From positions 62,001 to 126,000 of the forward strand of contig JAOARD010000073.1 in assembly GCA_025210735.1 (NCBI GenBank): a stretch of DNA of 64,000 nucleotides, written 5' to 3'. Every line of letters begins with the position of its first letter. The stretch's first letter is position 1. Position numbers and translations under genes: made by a program. Under the pieces are notes generated by a model. That model had not been told where the DNA came from and made no database searches. It saw only the letters and a program-made list of their open reading frames with translations. The stretch comes from Bacteroidales bacterium (GTDB lineage Bacteria; Bacteroidota; Bacteroidia; Bacteroidales; UBA6680). Positions 26,788 through 36,450 of the stretch are shown piece by piece.

Positions 26788-28089
26788 CTATAATTCAGCT
26801 TTTAACTCTTCAAGAGCCTTACGGCTTGCCTCAATTGTCTTATCAATATCAGCATTGGTATGTGCTATAGACATAAATCCTGCCTCAAACTGCGATGGTG
26901 CAAGATATATACCTGCTTGTAACGATTTATCAAAGAACTTTGCAAAACGGGCTGTATCACATCTCTTAACATCTTCAAAAGATTCAACTTTATCCTGATC
27001 TGTAAAGAACAGTGTAAACATAGAGCCTACTCTGTTTATCACTGCCGGAAACTGAAGTTCATCAATAACATTCTGCAAACCAGATACAAGTTTCTCTGCT
27101 TTAGCCTCTAGCGTATTATAAAAATCAGGTGTTTCATTCAATAACTTAAGAGTTGTAAGTCCTGCCGACATAGCAAGGGGATTACCTGAAAGTGTACCTG
27201 CCTGATAAACCGGACCTGCCGGAGCCACATGTTCCATAATCTCACGCTTACCTCCATAAGCTCCAACCGGAAGTCCACCCCCGATTATTTTACCCATTGT
27301 GGTAATATCCGGAGTAATACCAAGTATCTCTTGTGCTCCACCTTTTGCAAGACGGAAACCAGTCATTACCTCATCAAATATAAGTAGTGCACCATACTGA
27401 GTACATACATCACGAACTCCCTGTATAAACTCCTTATTCGGCACAACAACACCCATATTACCGGTTACAGGTTCTATTATTAATCCGGCAATCTGATCTC
27501 CATATTTCTCAAACAGAGATTTAACCGATTCCAGATCATTAAACTTAGCAAGTAATGTATCGCTTGCAGTACCTTCTGTTACTCCGGGAGAGTTAGGTAC
27601 TCCCATTGTTAATGCACCTGAACCTGCATTTATAAGAAAGCTGTCGCCATGTCCGTGGTAACATCCTTCAAACTTTATAATAAATCTTCTTCCTGTATAT
27701 CCTCTGGCAAGACGCAAAGCACTCATTGTTGCTTCTGTACCCGAGTTTACCATACGTACTATCTCAATTGATGGCATCATGCTCCTTATAAGCTCTGCCA
27801 TCTCTGTCTCAACCTCTGTAGGGGCACCGTAACTTGTTCCGTTTACAGCAGTATCCTGAACAGCTTTTATTACGTCTGGATGTGCATGTCCCAATATCAT
27901 TGGTCCCCATGAGCCAACATAGTCAACATAGTCATTACCATCAATATCTTCAATATGCGACCCGAATGCCTTTTTAATAAATACAGGATTACTTCCTACA
28001 CTATTAAATGATCTTACAGGTGAGTTTACACCACCCGGGATGCTTTTCTTAGCCTGTTCAAAGGCCTTTATACTATTCTTAAACTCCAT
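26788..28089 (-). CDS. hemL: Glutamate-1-semialdehyde 2,1-aminomutase
   Basis: A 433-residue PLP enzyme that converts glutamate-1-semialdehyde into 5-aminolevulinate, the second step of the C5 route. The PLP lysine is in TTMGKIIGGGLPVGAYGG. Other hallmarks are SIPGGVNSPVRSF near the start, VNSGTEATMSALRLARG and DEVMTGFR. It is 5 bases after hemB. Its position away from hemA in the operon is compatible with a shared transcript. Confidence 0.96.
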   Translation of the reverse strand: MEFKNSIKAFEQAKKSIPGGVNSPVRSFNSVGSNPVFIKKAFGSHIEDIDGNDYVDYVGSWGPMILGHAHPDVIKAVQDTAVNGTSYGAPTEVETEMAELIRSMMPSIEIVRMVNSGTEATMSALRLARGYTGRRFIIKFEGCYHGHGDSFLINAGSGALTMGVPNSPGVTEGTASDTLLAKFNDLESVKSLFEKYGDQIAGLIIEPVTGNMGVVVPNKEFIQGVRDVCTQYGALLIFDEVMTGFRLAKGGAQEILGITPDITTMGKIIGGGLPVGAYGGKREIMEHVAPAGPVYQAGTLSGNPLAMSAGLTTLKLLNETPDFYNTLEAKAEKLVSGLQNVIDELQFPAVINRVGSMFTLFFTDQDKVESFEDVKRCDTARFAKFFDKSLQAGIYLAPSQFEAGFMSIAHTNADIDKTIEASRKALEELKAEL

Positions 28090-28094
28090 TGTTT

Positions 28095-29069
28095 TTATCT
28101 CTTTAGATCGCTTATTATATCCTGTGTGTGATATGAAATTATTATATCTGCTCCGGCACGTTTAATCGATGTCAGAATCTCTTTTACAATTCTCTTCTCA
28201 TCAATCCATCCGTTTGCAGCAGCAGCTTTTACCATAGAGAACTCTCCGCTCACATTATATGCAGCAACCGGCATATTAAACTCTGTTTTTACACGATTAA
28301 TTACATCAAGATAACTCAATGCAGGTTTAACCATTACAACATCTGCTCCTTCAAAAATATCAAGTTCCACTTCTCTTAATGCCTCATCTGTATTTGCCGG
28401 ATCCATCTGGTATGTTGCACGGTTACCAAACTGAGGAGCACTCTCTGCAGCCTCTCTGAAAGGTCCGTAAAATGCAGAAGCATACTTTGCAGAATACGAC
28501 ATAATAGGTGTTTTTGTATAACCGGCCTCATCAAGAGCCTCGCGAATACGTGCAACACGCCCGTCCATCATATCGCTTGGAGCAACCATATCTGCACCAT
28601 TCTTAACCAACGATACAGCCTGACTTGCAAGGGTCTCTAATGTAAGATCGTTATCTACGTCTCCATCTACAATTGTACCGCAATGTCCGTGAGTGGTATA
28701 CTCACAATTACATATATCTGCAATAAGGTAAAGGTTTGGTACATCCTTTTTTATTGCACGCATTGCTTTTTGTACTATTCCATGATCGTTACATGCTACA
28801 TGTCCGTGCTCATCTTTACTCTCTGGTATACCAAATAGTAATACTGACTGAACACCCATATCATATAAACGCTTACACTCTTTTACAAGAAGGTCAACAG
28901 ATAGTTGCGAATTTCCGGGCATTGAGCTTATAGGGTTCTTTACATTCTCACCAGGACATACAAACAACGGCATAACAAGATCATTTGCTGTAAGTTCTGT
29001 CTCTCTTATCATATTTCGGGTTACCTCTGAGTAACGCATGCGTCTTAGGCGTGTAGTTGGAAAATTCAT
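28095..29069 (-). CDS. hemB: Delta-aminolevulinic acid dehydratase (porphobilinogen synthase)
   Basis: A 324-residue enzyme joining two aminolevulinates into porphobilinogen. The two active-site lysines are in MSYSAKYASAFYGPFR and VMVKPALSYLD. A cysteine cluster CNCEYTTHGHCG suggests a zinc-dependent form. The N-terminus RLRRMR is typical. Lies between hemD (12 bases) and hemL (5 bases). Confidence 0.96.
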   Translation of the reverse strand: MNFPTTRLRRMRYSEVTRNMIRETELTANDLVMPLFVCPGENVKNPISSMPGNSQLSVDLLVKECKRLYDMGVQSVLLFGIPESKDEHGHVACNDHGIVQKAMRAIKKDVPNLYLIADICNCEYTTHGHCGTIVDGDVDNDLTLETLASQAVSLVKNGADMVAPSDMMDGRVARIREALDEAGYTKTPIMSYSAKYASAFYGPFREAAESAPQFGNRATYQMDPANTDEALREVELDIFEGADVVMVKPALSYLDVINRVKTEFNMPVAAYNVSGEFSMVKAAAANGWIDEKRIVKEILTSIKRAGADIIISYHTQDIISDLKR

Positions 29070-29081
29070 AATTATATAGTT

Positions 29082-29846
29082 TTATTTTTTAATTGATTCA
29101 TAATAATTTAAAATAGCTTGTCCTATACCTTTAGCATTTGCAGTTTTTGCAACAGCTAAAGGCTCAACACCCTGCTTTTGCATAGCCTGCTGTGTTGTTG
29201 TGCCAATACATACCGAACGAATATCAGACAGACTCGTACTTCCGTTCAGTAGCGTAATAAGATTATTAAACCCTGAAGGGCTGGTAAATATCAGCATGTC
29301 ATATTTATTGCTTCTGATATTAGTTAATATATCATTATCAATGATATCCGGCATTAATGTATTATAAACATTAATCCTCTTCACCCTATCACCAAGAACC
29401 TTTTCCATATTATATCTTGTAAGGTTTCCTGTTGGATAAAGAGCTTTTATATTATCATCAAATAGCTGATCCAGCTCTTTTGCAAACTGCTCTCCTGTCT
29501 GACCACTATTAATATAGCTGTAATTATACCCGTAACTTGCCAGTGTTTTTCCTGTCTGTTGACCTACAACAGCAAATTTGGTATTATCTAATACCGACTT
29601 ATCAATACCATAATAATCAAGTTGCTGAAAAAGATACTTTATTGCATTTGAGCTTGTAAGTATTATCCAGTTGTATTGATAAATAGAGTGCAAAAGCCTC
29701 TGCTCCTCTTCATCAATCTGTCTGAACTTAATTTCAATCATCGGAAGATGAGCTAATAACCCACCATTTTCCGATATAATATTATTCAATACAGAAGAGT
29801 CGCCCTCTGACTTTGTATATATAAAATATCTGTCCTTTAGTAACAC
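29082..29846 (-). CDS. hemD: Uroporphyrinogen-III synthase
   Basis: A 254-residue protein of the poorly conserved HemD family. Recognisable parts are WIILTSSNAIKYLF, FAVVGQQTGKTLASYGY and LIFTSPSGFNNLI with CIGTTTQQAM, which form the two-domain HemD fold. It closes the linear tetrapyrrole with inversion of ring D. Its position between hemC and hemB supports the assignment. Confidence 0.9.
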   Translation of the reverse strand: MLLKDRYFIYTKSEGDSSVLNNIISENGGLLAHLPMIEIKFRQIDEEEQRLLHSIYQYNWIILTSSNAIKYLFQQLDYYGIDKSVLDNTKFAVVGQQTGKTLASYGYNYSYINSGQTGEQFAKELDQLFDDNIKALYPTGNLTRYNMEKVLGDRVKRINVYNTLMPDIIDNDILTNIRSNKYDMLIFTSPSGFNNLITLLNGSTSLSDIRSVCIGTTTQQAMQKQGVEPLAVAKTANAKGIGQAILNYYESIKK

Positions 29847-29857
29847 ATCTGAATGTT

Positions 29858-30802
29858 TTAGGCATTACTATTTAGATGATCTCTTATCTCTGTAAGTATT
29901 GTCTCTGCACCTTTATCAATAAGATCTTCTGCAAGTTTAACACCTAACTCCTCTGTGTTACTACAAGATCCGGTTATTGACGATTTTACAAAACTGTTAC
30001 CATCAAGAGACGATACTATTCCTGTTAGTTCTATAACATCGTTACTCATTACAGAGTAACATCCCACCGGAACCTGACATCCGCCCTGAAGCGTACGCAG
30101 AAATGCTCTCTCTGCAAGAACTGCATTTAATGTATCATAATGATTTATACCATCAACAATGGTCTGTATTCTGGTATCATTCTCTCTTATCTCAAGTGCT
30201 ATAGCACCCTGACTAACCGCCGGAATTATAACCTCCGGATCAAGATACTCTGTTATATACTTATCTAATCCAAGACGTTCGAGACCCGTTGCCGCCATAA
30301 TCATAGCATCGCAATATCCGTTCTCCATTTTTTCCAGACGACTATTAACGTTTCCTCTTATATCTATAATATTCAGATCTTTATTATATCTGAGTAATGC
30401 AGAACTGCGCCTCAAACTAGATGTTGCTATAACGTCATTTGAAGTAAGGTCTGCAAGCTTCTTTCCTCTTCTGGATACAAGCGCATCTCTTATCTCTCCA
30501 CGCTCAAGAACACCTCCTAAAACCATACCCTCAGGCAACATTGTTGGTAAATCCTTAAGGCTATGTACTGCAATATCAATATCTCCGTTTAACAGAGCTA
30601 TCTCAATTTCCTTAGTAAACAGTCCTTTATCACCTATCTTAGACAGGGCTACATCAAGTATTTTATCGCCCTTTGTTTTTATTATTTTTAACTCAGCTGT
30701 TAAATCAGGGTAGTGCCTTTCAAGTTCAGATTTAACACGCTCAGCCTGATACAGAGCCAACTTACTGCCTCTTGTACCAATAACTATTTTTTCCTTATTC
30801 AC
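29858..30802 (-). CDS. hemC: Porphobilinogen deaminase (hydroxymethylbilane synthase)
   Basis: A 314-residue enzyme that polymerises four porphobilinogens. The cofactor-attachment cysteine is in LQGGCQVPVGCYS. The N-terminal GTRGSKLALYQAE, DIAVHSLKDLP and ATSSLRRSSAL with DIRGNVNSRL are all present. Second gene of the operon, 44 bases after hemA and 11 before hemD. Confidence 0.97.
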   Translation of the reverse strand: MNKEKIVIGTRGSKLALYQAERVKSELERHYPDLTAELKIIKTKGDKILDVALSKIGDKGLFTKEIEIALLNGDIDIAVHSLKDLPTMLPEGMVLGGVLERGEIRDALVSRRGKKLADLTSNDVIATSSLRRSSALLRYNKDLNIIDIRGNVNSRLEKMENGYCDAMIMAATGLERLGLDKYITEYLDPEVIIPAVSQGAIALEIRENDTRIQTIVDGINHYDTLNAVLAERAFLRTLQGGCQVPVGCYSVMSNDVIELTGIVSSLDGNSFVKSSITGSCSNTEELGVKLAEDLIDKGAETILTEIRDHLNSNA

Positions 30803-30846
30803 TTACAGTATATTTTTTTACTAAATATAGTTTATTTAGTTCCAAT

Positions 30847-32100
30847 CTAGCTCATTTTAAACAGATCATTTACAAATTCAAGATAACCTGAATTCTTTCC
30901 ATCATCTGCCATACTTTTCAGATTCTTAATAAGTATTCTGCTATATTTCTTGGTAAGATGGGTACCATATTCACTTATTATATGTTTCTCTTCAGGCGTA
31001 TTTGCCTTATAAAAAGACTCTACCTCTATTCTGTTTACAAGTTCCAGATTACTTACTATAGTACTTATTGCAGGTTTTAACGATCGTGTAGATAACCAAT
31101 TCATATAATCATCAACAACCTCGTCAATTATAACTTTTGCAGAATCAACACAGGTTAATCTCTTTTTCTGATTACGCTGTATAACCTCCATCAGATCGTC
31201 AACAGCAAATAGCTTAACCCCTTTAATACCACCAACACTCTGCTCTACATTTCGCGGTACAGACAGGTCTATTATAAGTTGCCTGTTACTCTCTGAGTGA
31301 CTGAAGTTACTACGTATAATATTCTCGGTAACTATTGGTGTTTGCGATCCTGTTGCAACCAATATTATATCGTAGTTTGATATCTCTGATGCAAACTCAT
31401 TAAATGGTATTGCTTTACCACCAAAATCTGACGCTACTTTCTCAGCTTTACTATAGGTTCTGTTTGTTACAGTAAAGCTCCCTATTCCTTTTCGCGTAAG
31501 TATATTGGCTGTAAGTGCACCCGTCTCTCCGGCACCAATAAGCATTACATTTTTATCATCTACAGAGTCAAAAAACTCGTAGCATAAATCAGAAGCAACC
31601 TGACTTACTGAGGTAGCACCTTTTCTTATAGATGTCTCTGTACGTACTCGTTTACCAGCTTCAAACGATTTCTGAAACAGTCTCATTAATATAGCACTGG
31701 TAAGATGAACCTCTGTACAGTACATATAAGCACTCTTTACCTGCCCTATTATCTGATCCTCGCCAATAACCATTGAGTCTATTCCGGATGTAACTGTAAA
31801 CAGATGTTCAACTGCATCTTTGTCATGATACGAGTAAAAGCCATCTGTACTTACTCCTTCAGCTTTCTTAAAATCAATTAATTCTCTAAGAAGAATATCT
31901 GTAGACTCTTTTGATTTATAGTAGTTCTGGTAATAATATATCTCTGTTCTGTTACAGGTTGATAATATTACTATCTCACTGAAGTTATACTTCTTTATAA
32001 GTCGCTCTGAAAATGGTAAGATATCACTTTCCGGTATACTAAATTTCTCACGCACCTCAATTGGTGCTGATTTATAATTAATACCTAATATACTAATCAT
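30847..32100 (-). CDS. hemA: Glutamyl-tRNA reductase
   Basis: A 417-residue enzyme that reduces glutamyl-tRNA to glutamate-1-semialdehyde, the first and usually rate-controlling step of the C5 route. The catalytic cysteine is in ILSTCNRTEIY. The NADPH domain shows MLIGAGETGALTA and the C-terminal helical dimerisation region is present. First of the six hem genes. No clear promoter box was found in the 82 bases upstream, so transcription may begin before the small upstream gene. Confidence 0.96.
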   Translation of the reverse strand: MISILGINYKSAPIEVREKFSIPESDILPFSERLIKKYNFSEIVILSTCNRTEIYYYQNYYKSKESTDILLRELIDFKKAEGVSTDGFYSYHDKDAVEHLFTVTSGIDSMVIGEDQIIGQVKSAYMYCTEVHLTSAILMRLFQKSFEAGKRVRTETSIRKGATSVSQVASDLCYEFFDSVDDKNVMLIGAGETGALTANILTRKGIGSFTVTNRTYSKAEKVASDFGGKAIPFNEFASEISNYDIILVATGSQTPIVTENIIRSNFSHSESNRQLIIDLSVPRNVEQSVGGIKGVKLFAVDDLMEVIQRNQKKRLTCVDSAKVIIDEVVDDYMNWLSTRSLKPAISTIVSNLELVNRIEVESFYKANTPEEKHIISEYGTHLTKKYSRILIKNLKSMADDGKNSGYLEFVNDLFKMS

Positions 32101-32182
32101 ATAAAAACTATTTCTGTAACAATATTAAGATACAAGATTACAACAACGATCACAATGTATTGTTGAATAATTCACAACTTAT

Positions 32183-32533
32183 TTAAAAAGAAATAGCAAC
32201 CGGTGGTGGTCTATGAAACAGACTTGATTTATCTATATGTTTATCGCTGAAACTGTAGTAATTTGATATCTTGAACAGATACTGCAAATGAAATATACCA
32301 ATTCCTATATCCTGAATAACTCTATCAGTATATTCAAACGACGATTTACCATTTATATCGTAACCTGTTTCTGAAGTAAATTCTGCCGGGCTATTATAGT
32401 TATCACAAACTACCTCGTCATCTATCTCCTGCGCACACTCTTTGCCCCCAATTATACCGGACATGCTGAACAGGTACAGTATAATTACCAGAATAACCGG
32501 TAACTGCGACGAGAATTGACCAACAAAAAACAT
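32183..32533 (-). CDS. Small membrane-anchored or exported protein of unknown function
   Basis: A 116-residue frame with an N-terminal hydrophobic segment (about residues 8-27) then a soluble region with two cysteines (CAQEIDDEVVCDN) and a terminal FHRPPPVAISF. It is not recognised. It is on the hem strand, 82 bases before hemA, so it may be the first gene of that transcript. Real-gene status rests on the signal-like N-terminus and on its filling an otherwise empty gap. Confidence 0.5.
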   Translation of the reverse strand: MFFVGQFSSQLPVILVIILYLFSMSGIIGGKECAQEIDDEVVCDNYNSPAEFTSETGYDINGKSSFEYTDRVIQDIGIGIFHLQYLFKISNYYSFSDKHIDKSSLFHRPPPVAISF

Positions 32534-32668
32534 TCTTCAGGTTTAAATATTTGATGTAAAAATACAACATATTAGATTAATATAAAAACAGAGGGCAGAT
32601 AACCTGTTACAGTAATTTTCATTACATTTAAAGACTCTCAAACCGTATACAAACTAACTAATTACATA

Positions 32669-33964
32669 ATGAAGAAATTATACCTATTGTTACACTTGTT
32701 TATTATTACAAGTATAGCCTATACACAACAAAGTAACAGAACTATAGATTCGTTAATCATTAACGGGGAGTTACATAACGCAATTAACTATGCTACTAAA
32801 ATATTAGAAAGTGAGACTCATAATACTCCTGTAAAATTATCTCTGTCTAAAGCTTACAGGTTAAATAATCAAATCAACAAATCTTTAACTATACTCAAAA
32901 GCATAGATTCATCTGAATTTAATGAGAAAGTACTGTATGAAATAGGTATTGTTTATAGTAAACTGAAGAAATACGACATAGCAATTGATGCTTTAACAAA
33001 GATTGAAAACCGAACAAATGTAAGTTACAAACTAACAAAAAATCTTGCCGAACTATATTTCAAGAAAGAAAATTACAAAAATGCTTTACATAACTATCTT
33101 GTTATGGATAGTTTATATAACCATAACGCTTATACTAAACAGAAAATTGGCAGATGTTACATCAGGTTAAAACAAAAAAGAAATAGTATTCCCTACTTTA
33201 AAAAGGCTATTGAATTTGATCCTACCAATATTGTTAATTATGAATATTTGAGTACAATATACTCCTCAATTAGAAAAAAGGATTCTGCAATAATTGTGCT
33301 TGAAAGCGCTATTAAATCAAATCCTGAGAATGCCATTGCATATTACAATTTAGCAGAGTTTCATGCCGGATATAATCATCTCTATTTAGCTATTCCGTAC
33401 TATGAAAAGACCTTAAGCAATAAACCCTCTCTTGATTACTACTATCCAACTCTTATATCATTAGGTAGTTCATATCTTGAAACTAACAAATTAAGCAAGG
33501 CTAAAAAACTACTATTAAAGGCTTATAATATAGATACTCTGGCACTTGATGTTGTATCTAAACTTACCAGACTATATATAAAAGAGAAAAACAACGATTC
33601 AACACTCATTTTTGCCATAAAGACAAAACACAATTTTAACACAGATACAAATAAAAAGTTAAGCATTTATAAAGATCTGGCAAAAGCTTATGAGATAAAC
33701 AAGAGATGGTATGACGCAATTAATTGTTACAAATTATTATGCATAGAGGATAATATGTATTTTATGACATACTACTATTATGCTGAAATTGGAATAATAT
33801 ATCATGAACATTTGAACAACAACAAAATGGCTCTGCACTATTTTCAACTTGCCTTAAGCAGCTCTAAACAGTTTATCACTCCAAAATGGAAGAAGTTTAT
33901 TAAACGTAAGGTAAGAATTATAAAAAAAGAGATGTTCATGAACGAAACTGAAAGCAATACATAA
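32669..33964 (+). CDS. Exported tetratricopeptide-repeat protein
   Basis: A 431-residue protein with a signal peptide (about 1-19) and TPR-type helix pairs along nearly its whole length, e.g. YDIAIDALTKIENR, NSIPYFKKAIEFDPTN and LYLAIPYYEKTLSNKP. No catalytic domain. TPR proteins of this kind are periplasmic or lipid-associated scaffolds. It precedes the metallo-beta-lactamase gene by 95 bases, so co-transcription is uncertain. Partners are unknown. Confidence 0.8.
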   Translation: MKKLYLLLHLFIITSIAYTQQSNRTIDSLIINGELHNAINYATKILESETHNTPVKLSLSKAYRLNNQINKSLTILKSIDSSEFNEKVLYEIGIVYSKLKKYDIAIDALTKIENRTNVSYKLTKNLAELYFKKENYKNALHNYLVMDSLYNHNAYTKQKIGRCYIRLKQKRNSIPYFKKAIEFDPTNIVNYEYLSTIYSSIRKKDSAIIVLESAIKSNPENAIAYYNLAEFHAGYNHLYLAIPYYEKTLSNKPSLDYYYPTLISLGSSYLETNKLSKAKKLLLKAYNIDTLALDVVSKLTRLYIKEKNNDSTLIFAIKTKHNFNTDTNKKLSIYKDLAKAYEINKRWYDAINCYKLLCIEDNMYFMTYYYYAEIGIIYHEHLNNNKMALHYFQLALSSSKQFITPKWKKFIKRKVRIIKKEMFMNETESNT

Positions 33965-34059
33965 TCAAAGAAATTTTCACTTCAGAAAACATACAAAAAT
34001 CATCAGATTATAGTACAATCTAATATTAGTATTTGGTAACTTTAAGATAAAAATCTGTT

Positions 34060-34827
34060 ATGGTTAGAAAATTTATTATCTCGGCACTGCTACTATTAGC
34101 TTTACTCCCTGCAAAAGAGGGATATGGACAAATGACAAAGGTGAATAACGACATTTATATGTTTCACCTTAAAGATTCTGTATTTATACATACCACATTT
34201 ACCAATATTGAGTCCTACGGAAGGGTATCTGCCAATGGTTTGGTTATGATAAAAAACGGATCTGCGTTAATGATAGATACTCCGTGGAATAACGAATTAA
34301 CTGAGCAACTCTATAACTATCTCAGAGACTCACTAAACTGTAGTGTAAAGAACCTTATTATTGGTCATTATCATGAGGATTGTATGGGTGGTATTGACTT
34401 TCTTAAAACAAAAGATGTTAATACAATATCAGGTAAAGAGACAAAAAAGAGATGTATAGAGCACAAACTCACTGTAGCAGATAAAACATTTGCCAAACAG
34501 TTAAAGCTGAATTTTGAGAACACTGATATAATATGCAACTACTTTGGTGCAGGACATACTGCCGACAATATTGTAGTATATATTCCTGAAAAAAAGATTC
34601 TGTTTGGAGGATGCCTTATTAAAAGCAAACGATCAAATAATCTGGGCAGTATAACAGATGCGGTTATTGACGAGTGGGATAAAACTGTAGAGATTGTAAA
34701 AGCTAAATATGGCAATGCAGAGGTAATAATTCCGGGTCACGGTAGAGCTGGTGATAATACACTACTTGATCACACTATTAATCTGGTTAAGAGCTATAGA
34801 GAAAAGGTAAATAATCCTGTAAAATAA
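34060..34827 (+). CDS. Subclass B1 metallo-beta-lactamase
   Basis: A 255-residue protein with a signal peptide (about 1-24). All six zinc ligands of subclass B1 are in place: His103, His105 and Asp107 (HYHEDCMGG), His166 (GAGHTADN), Cys185 (LFGGCLIK) and His227 (IPGHG). The lysine that contacts the beta-lactam carboxylate follows at 188. Spacing and flanking residues resemble Bacteroides CfiA/CcrA. The conserved Asn at standard position 233 is Ser197 here (LGSITDA). The family hydrolyses most beta-lactams, including carbapenems, in the periplasm; spectrum for this protein is untested. No insertion sequence or integron lies nearby, so it looks resident. Confidence 0.9.
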   Translation: MVRKFIISALLLLALLPAKEGYGQMTKVNNDIYMFHLKDSVFIHTTFTNIESYGRVSANGLVMIKNGSALMIDTPWNNELTEQLYNYLRDSLNCSVKNLIIGHYHEDCMGGIDFLKTKDVNTISGKETKKRCIEHKLTVADKTFAKQLKLNFENTDIICNYFGAGHTADNIVVYIPEKKILFGGCLIKSKRSNNLGSITDAVIDEWDKTVEIVKAKYGNAEVIIPGHGRAGDNTLLDHTINLVKSYREKVNNPVK

Positions 34828-34864
34828 AAAAATCGGCTTCGTATATTCCCATATACGAAGCCGA
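34826..34864 (-). terminator. Terminator of the ankyrin-phosphatase gene
   Basis: A perfect 14-bp stem (34833-34846 with 34851-34864) with a 4-base loop. On the minus strand it is followed by seven T residues then TATTTT. It also lies just past the metallo-beta-lactamase stop. Confidence 0.85.
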
Positions 34865-34899
34865 AAAATATAAATTAATAAGGTAAAATAGTAAGTTCA

Positions 34900-36450
34900 C
34901 TACAATGTCAACTCCTCAACAGTTGTTCCTTCAACCACTCTGTAGAATTTGCCGTTTTCTATCAGAAGTGCCTGATTTGGCACACTGTTGTTCCAAAGTG
35001 GTATATTAACACCAATAACAGGATAATTGTTCACAAAATTTAATGATTCAACCTCTGTGTGCCCAACAACAACATAGTTTGCATTGTACTTTTTTAAGAT
35101 TGCTGCAACATCAATATCGTTGTCCTTGAAATAACCTCTGTACCAAATAGGTCCTTTACTACGCATAAGAAGTTTCATTAAATCCTTATCCATTGTCTCT
35201 CCGTTAAGTATATCTCTGAACATACTATTTATCTCTTCAAATGTCATCCCTGTATCAGATAAATCTTTAGATATTCCTCCATGACAAAAGGCTATATCGT
35301 TAATTCTCATAACCACATTCTTTGATCTGAGCCATTGTCCTAAAAAGCTGTTTTCACCAAACATCTGACTGAATGTAACTCCTGAATTATATGACAATGC
35401 ATAATACTTAGGAGCAATATATCTCAAGTCGTTTTTCAGAACCATATTCTCGTGGTTACCAATTAGCAGATGAACCTTACCTCCTTTAGCCTCTGCCTGC
35501 TTTTCCAGTTTTCTGATAAGCCATAATGCCTCTGTTACTTTATCTCCTCTATCAAAAATATCACCCACAAATACTAAGTGTGAATCTCCATAAATCCAGT
35601 TAAGATCATTATCTATAACACTATTACCCTTCAGATTTTTTATCAATCTGTCGTATTGTCCGTGAATATCGCCAATAGCAAGAATACGATTTACATTATC
35701 ATATGCCGATTTCTCTATTGTTGGTGCTGATATGTCGTAATAAGAGTCATCTCCGCCCCATCCTTTAATCTTTTTATCATTTGAGTTCAGGATCTTTTTA
35801 TCAACATATGTTTTTCCCTCAGCTTCAGAATGCCTTATATAATATCCTGTTACCGTATCGTTATTATATTCAAAGAAAGGTCCGTCAACAGCATCTTTAA
35901 AAGGTTTATAATATGTCTCTCCACCCAGTTTTGTAATATAATCTTCAACAGGTTTCTTGCCCGACAAGATAGCATAATCCTTTGCTGTGTAGCCATGAAT
36001 ATTCTTAAGGTTTATATCCAACCCTTTTTCAACAAGAAGATCAACCATCTCTATACTGCGTCTGCGCACAGCATATATCAATGCACTATTCTCCTCTATA
36101 TCGCACCTGTTTATATCAATACCATCGTTAATAAATTTTGCAGCCAGATCATACTCTTTCATCATTATGGCAGTCAACAATGGGTTGTTGTTATCATCAA
36201 AACCTGTTAATGCTCCGTCTGTTTCTGATATACTAACGGCTATATCTTTCTCTCCTTTATATATAGCATAACATAATGGAGTTATACTATCTTCCGGATG
36301 AAGTTCATTAATATTCTTTACACCCTTCAGATACTTCTCAACACTCTTAACATCGCTGTTATCAATTGCTTCAAACAACGAACTCTTATCTGGAACAGAA
36401 GCACAACCTGTAACCAGCAAAACACACAAACAAAAAATAAAGGTTCTCAT
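34900..36450 (-). CDS. Ankyrin-repeat / calcineurin-like phosphatase lipoprotein
   Basis: A 516-residue protein with a lipobox ending at Cys16 (LLVTGCA), so it is probably membrane-anchored outside the cytoplasm. Residues about 25-175 are ankyrin-like repeats (e.g. NSALIYAVRRRSIEMVDLLVEKG). Residues about 250-510 are a PPP-type metallophosphatase: GDIHG (260-264), GDIFDRG (296-302), GNHE (331-334) and a later VVGHTEV. All metal-binding motifs look intact. The pairing of ankyrin repeats and a phosphatase on a lipoprotein is uncommon and suggests a substrate-docked phosphatase at the envelope (inference). Single gene with a strong terminator. Confidence 0.85.
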   Translation of the reverse strand: MRTFIFCLCVLLVTGCASVPDKSSLFEAIDNSDVKSVEKYLKGVKNINELHPEDSITPLCYAIYKGEKDIAVSISETDGALTGFDDNNNPLLTAIMMKEYDLAAKFINDGIDINRCDIEENSALIYAVRRRSIEMVDLLVEKGLDINLKNIHGYTAKDYAILSGKKPVEDYITKLGGETYYKPFKDAVDGPFFEYNNDTVTGYYIRHSEAEGKTYVDKKILNSNDKKIKGWGGDDSYYDISAPTIEKSAYDNVNRILAIGDIHGQYDRLIKNLKGNSVIDNDLNWIYGDSHLVFVGDIFDRGDKVTEALWLIRKLEKQAEAKGGKVHLLIGNHENMVLKNDLRYIAPKYYALSYNSGVTFSQMFGENSFLGQWLRSKNVVMRINDIAFCHGGISKDLSDTGMTFEEINSMFRDILNGETMDKDLMKLLMRSKGPIWYRGYFKDNDIDVAAILKKYNANYVVVGHTEVESLNFVNNYPVIGVNIPLWNNSVPNQALLIENGKFYRVVEGTTVEELTL

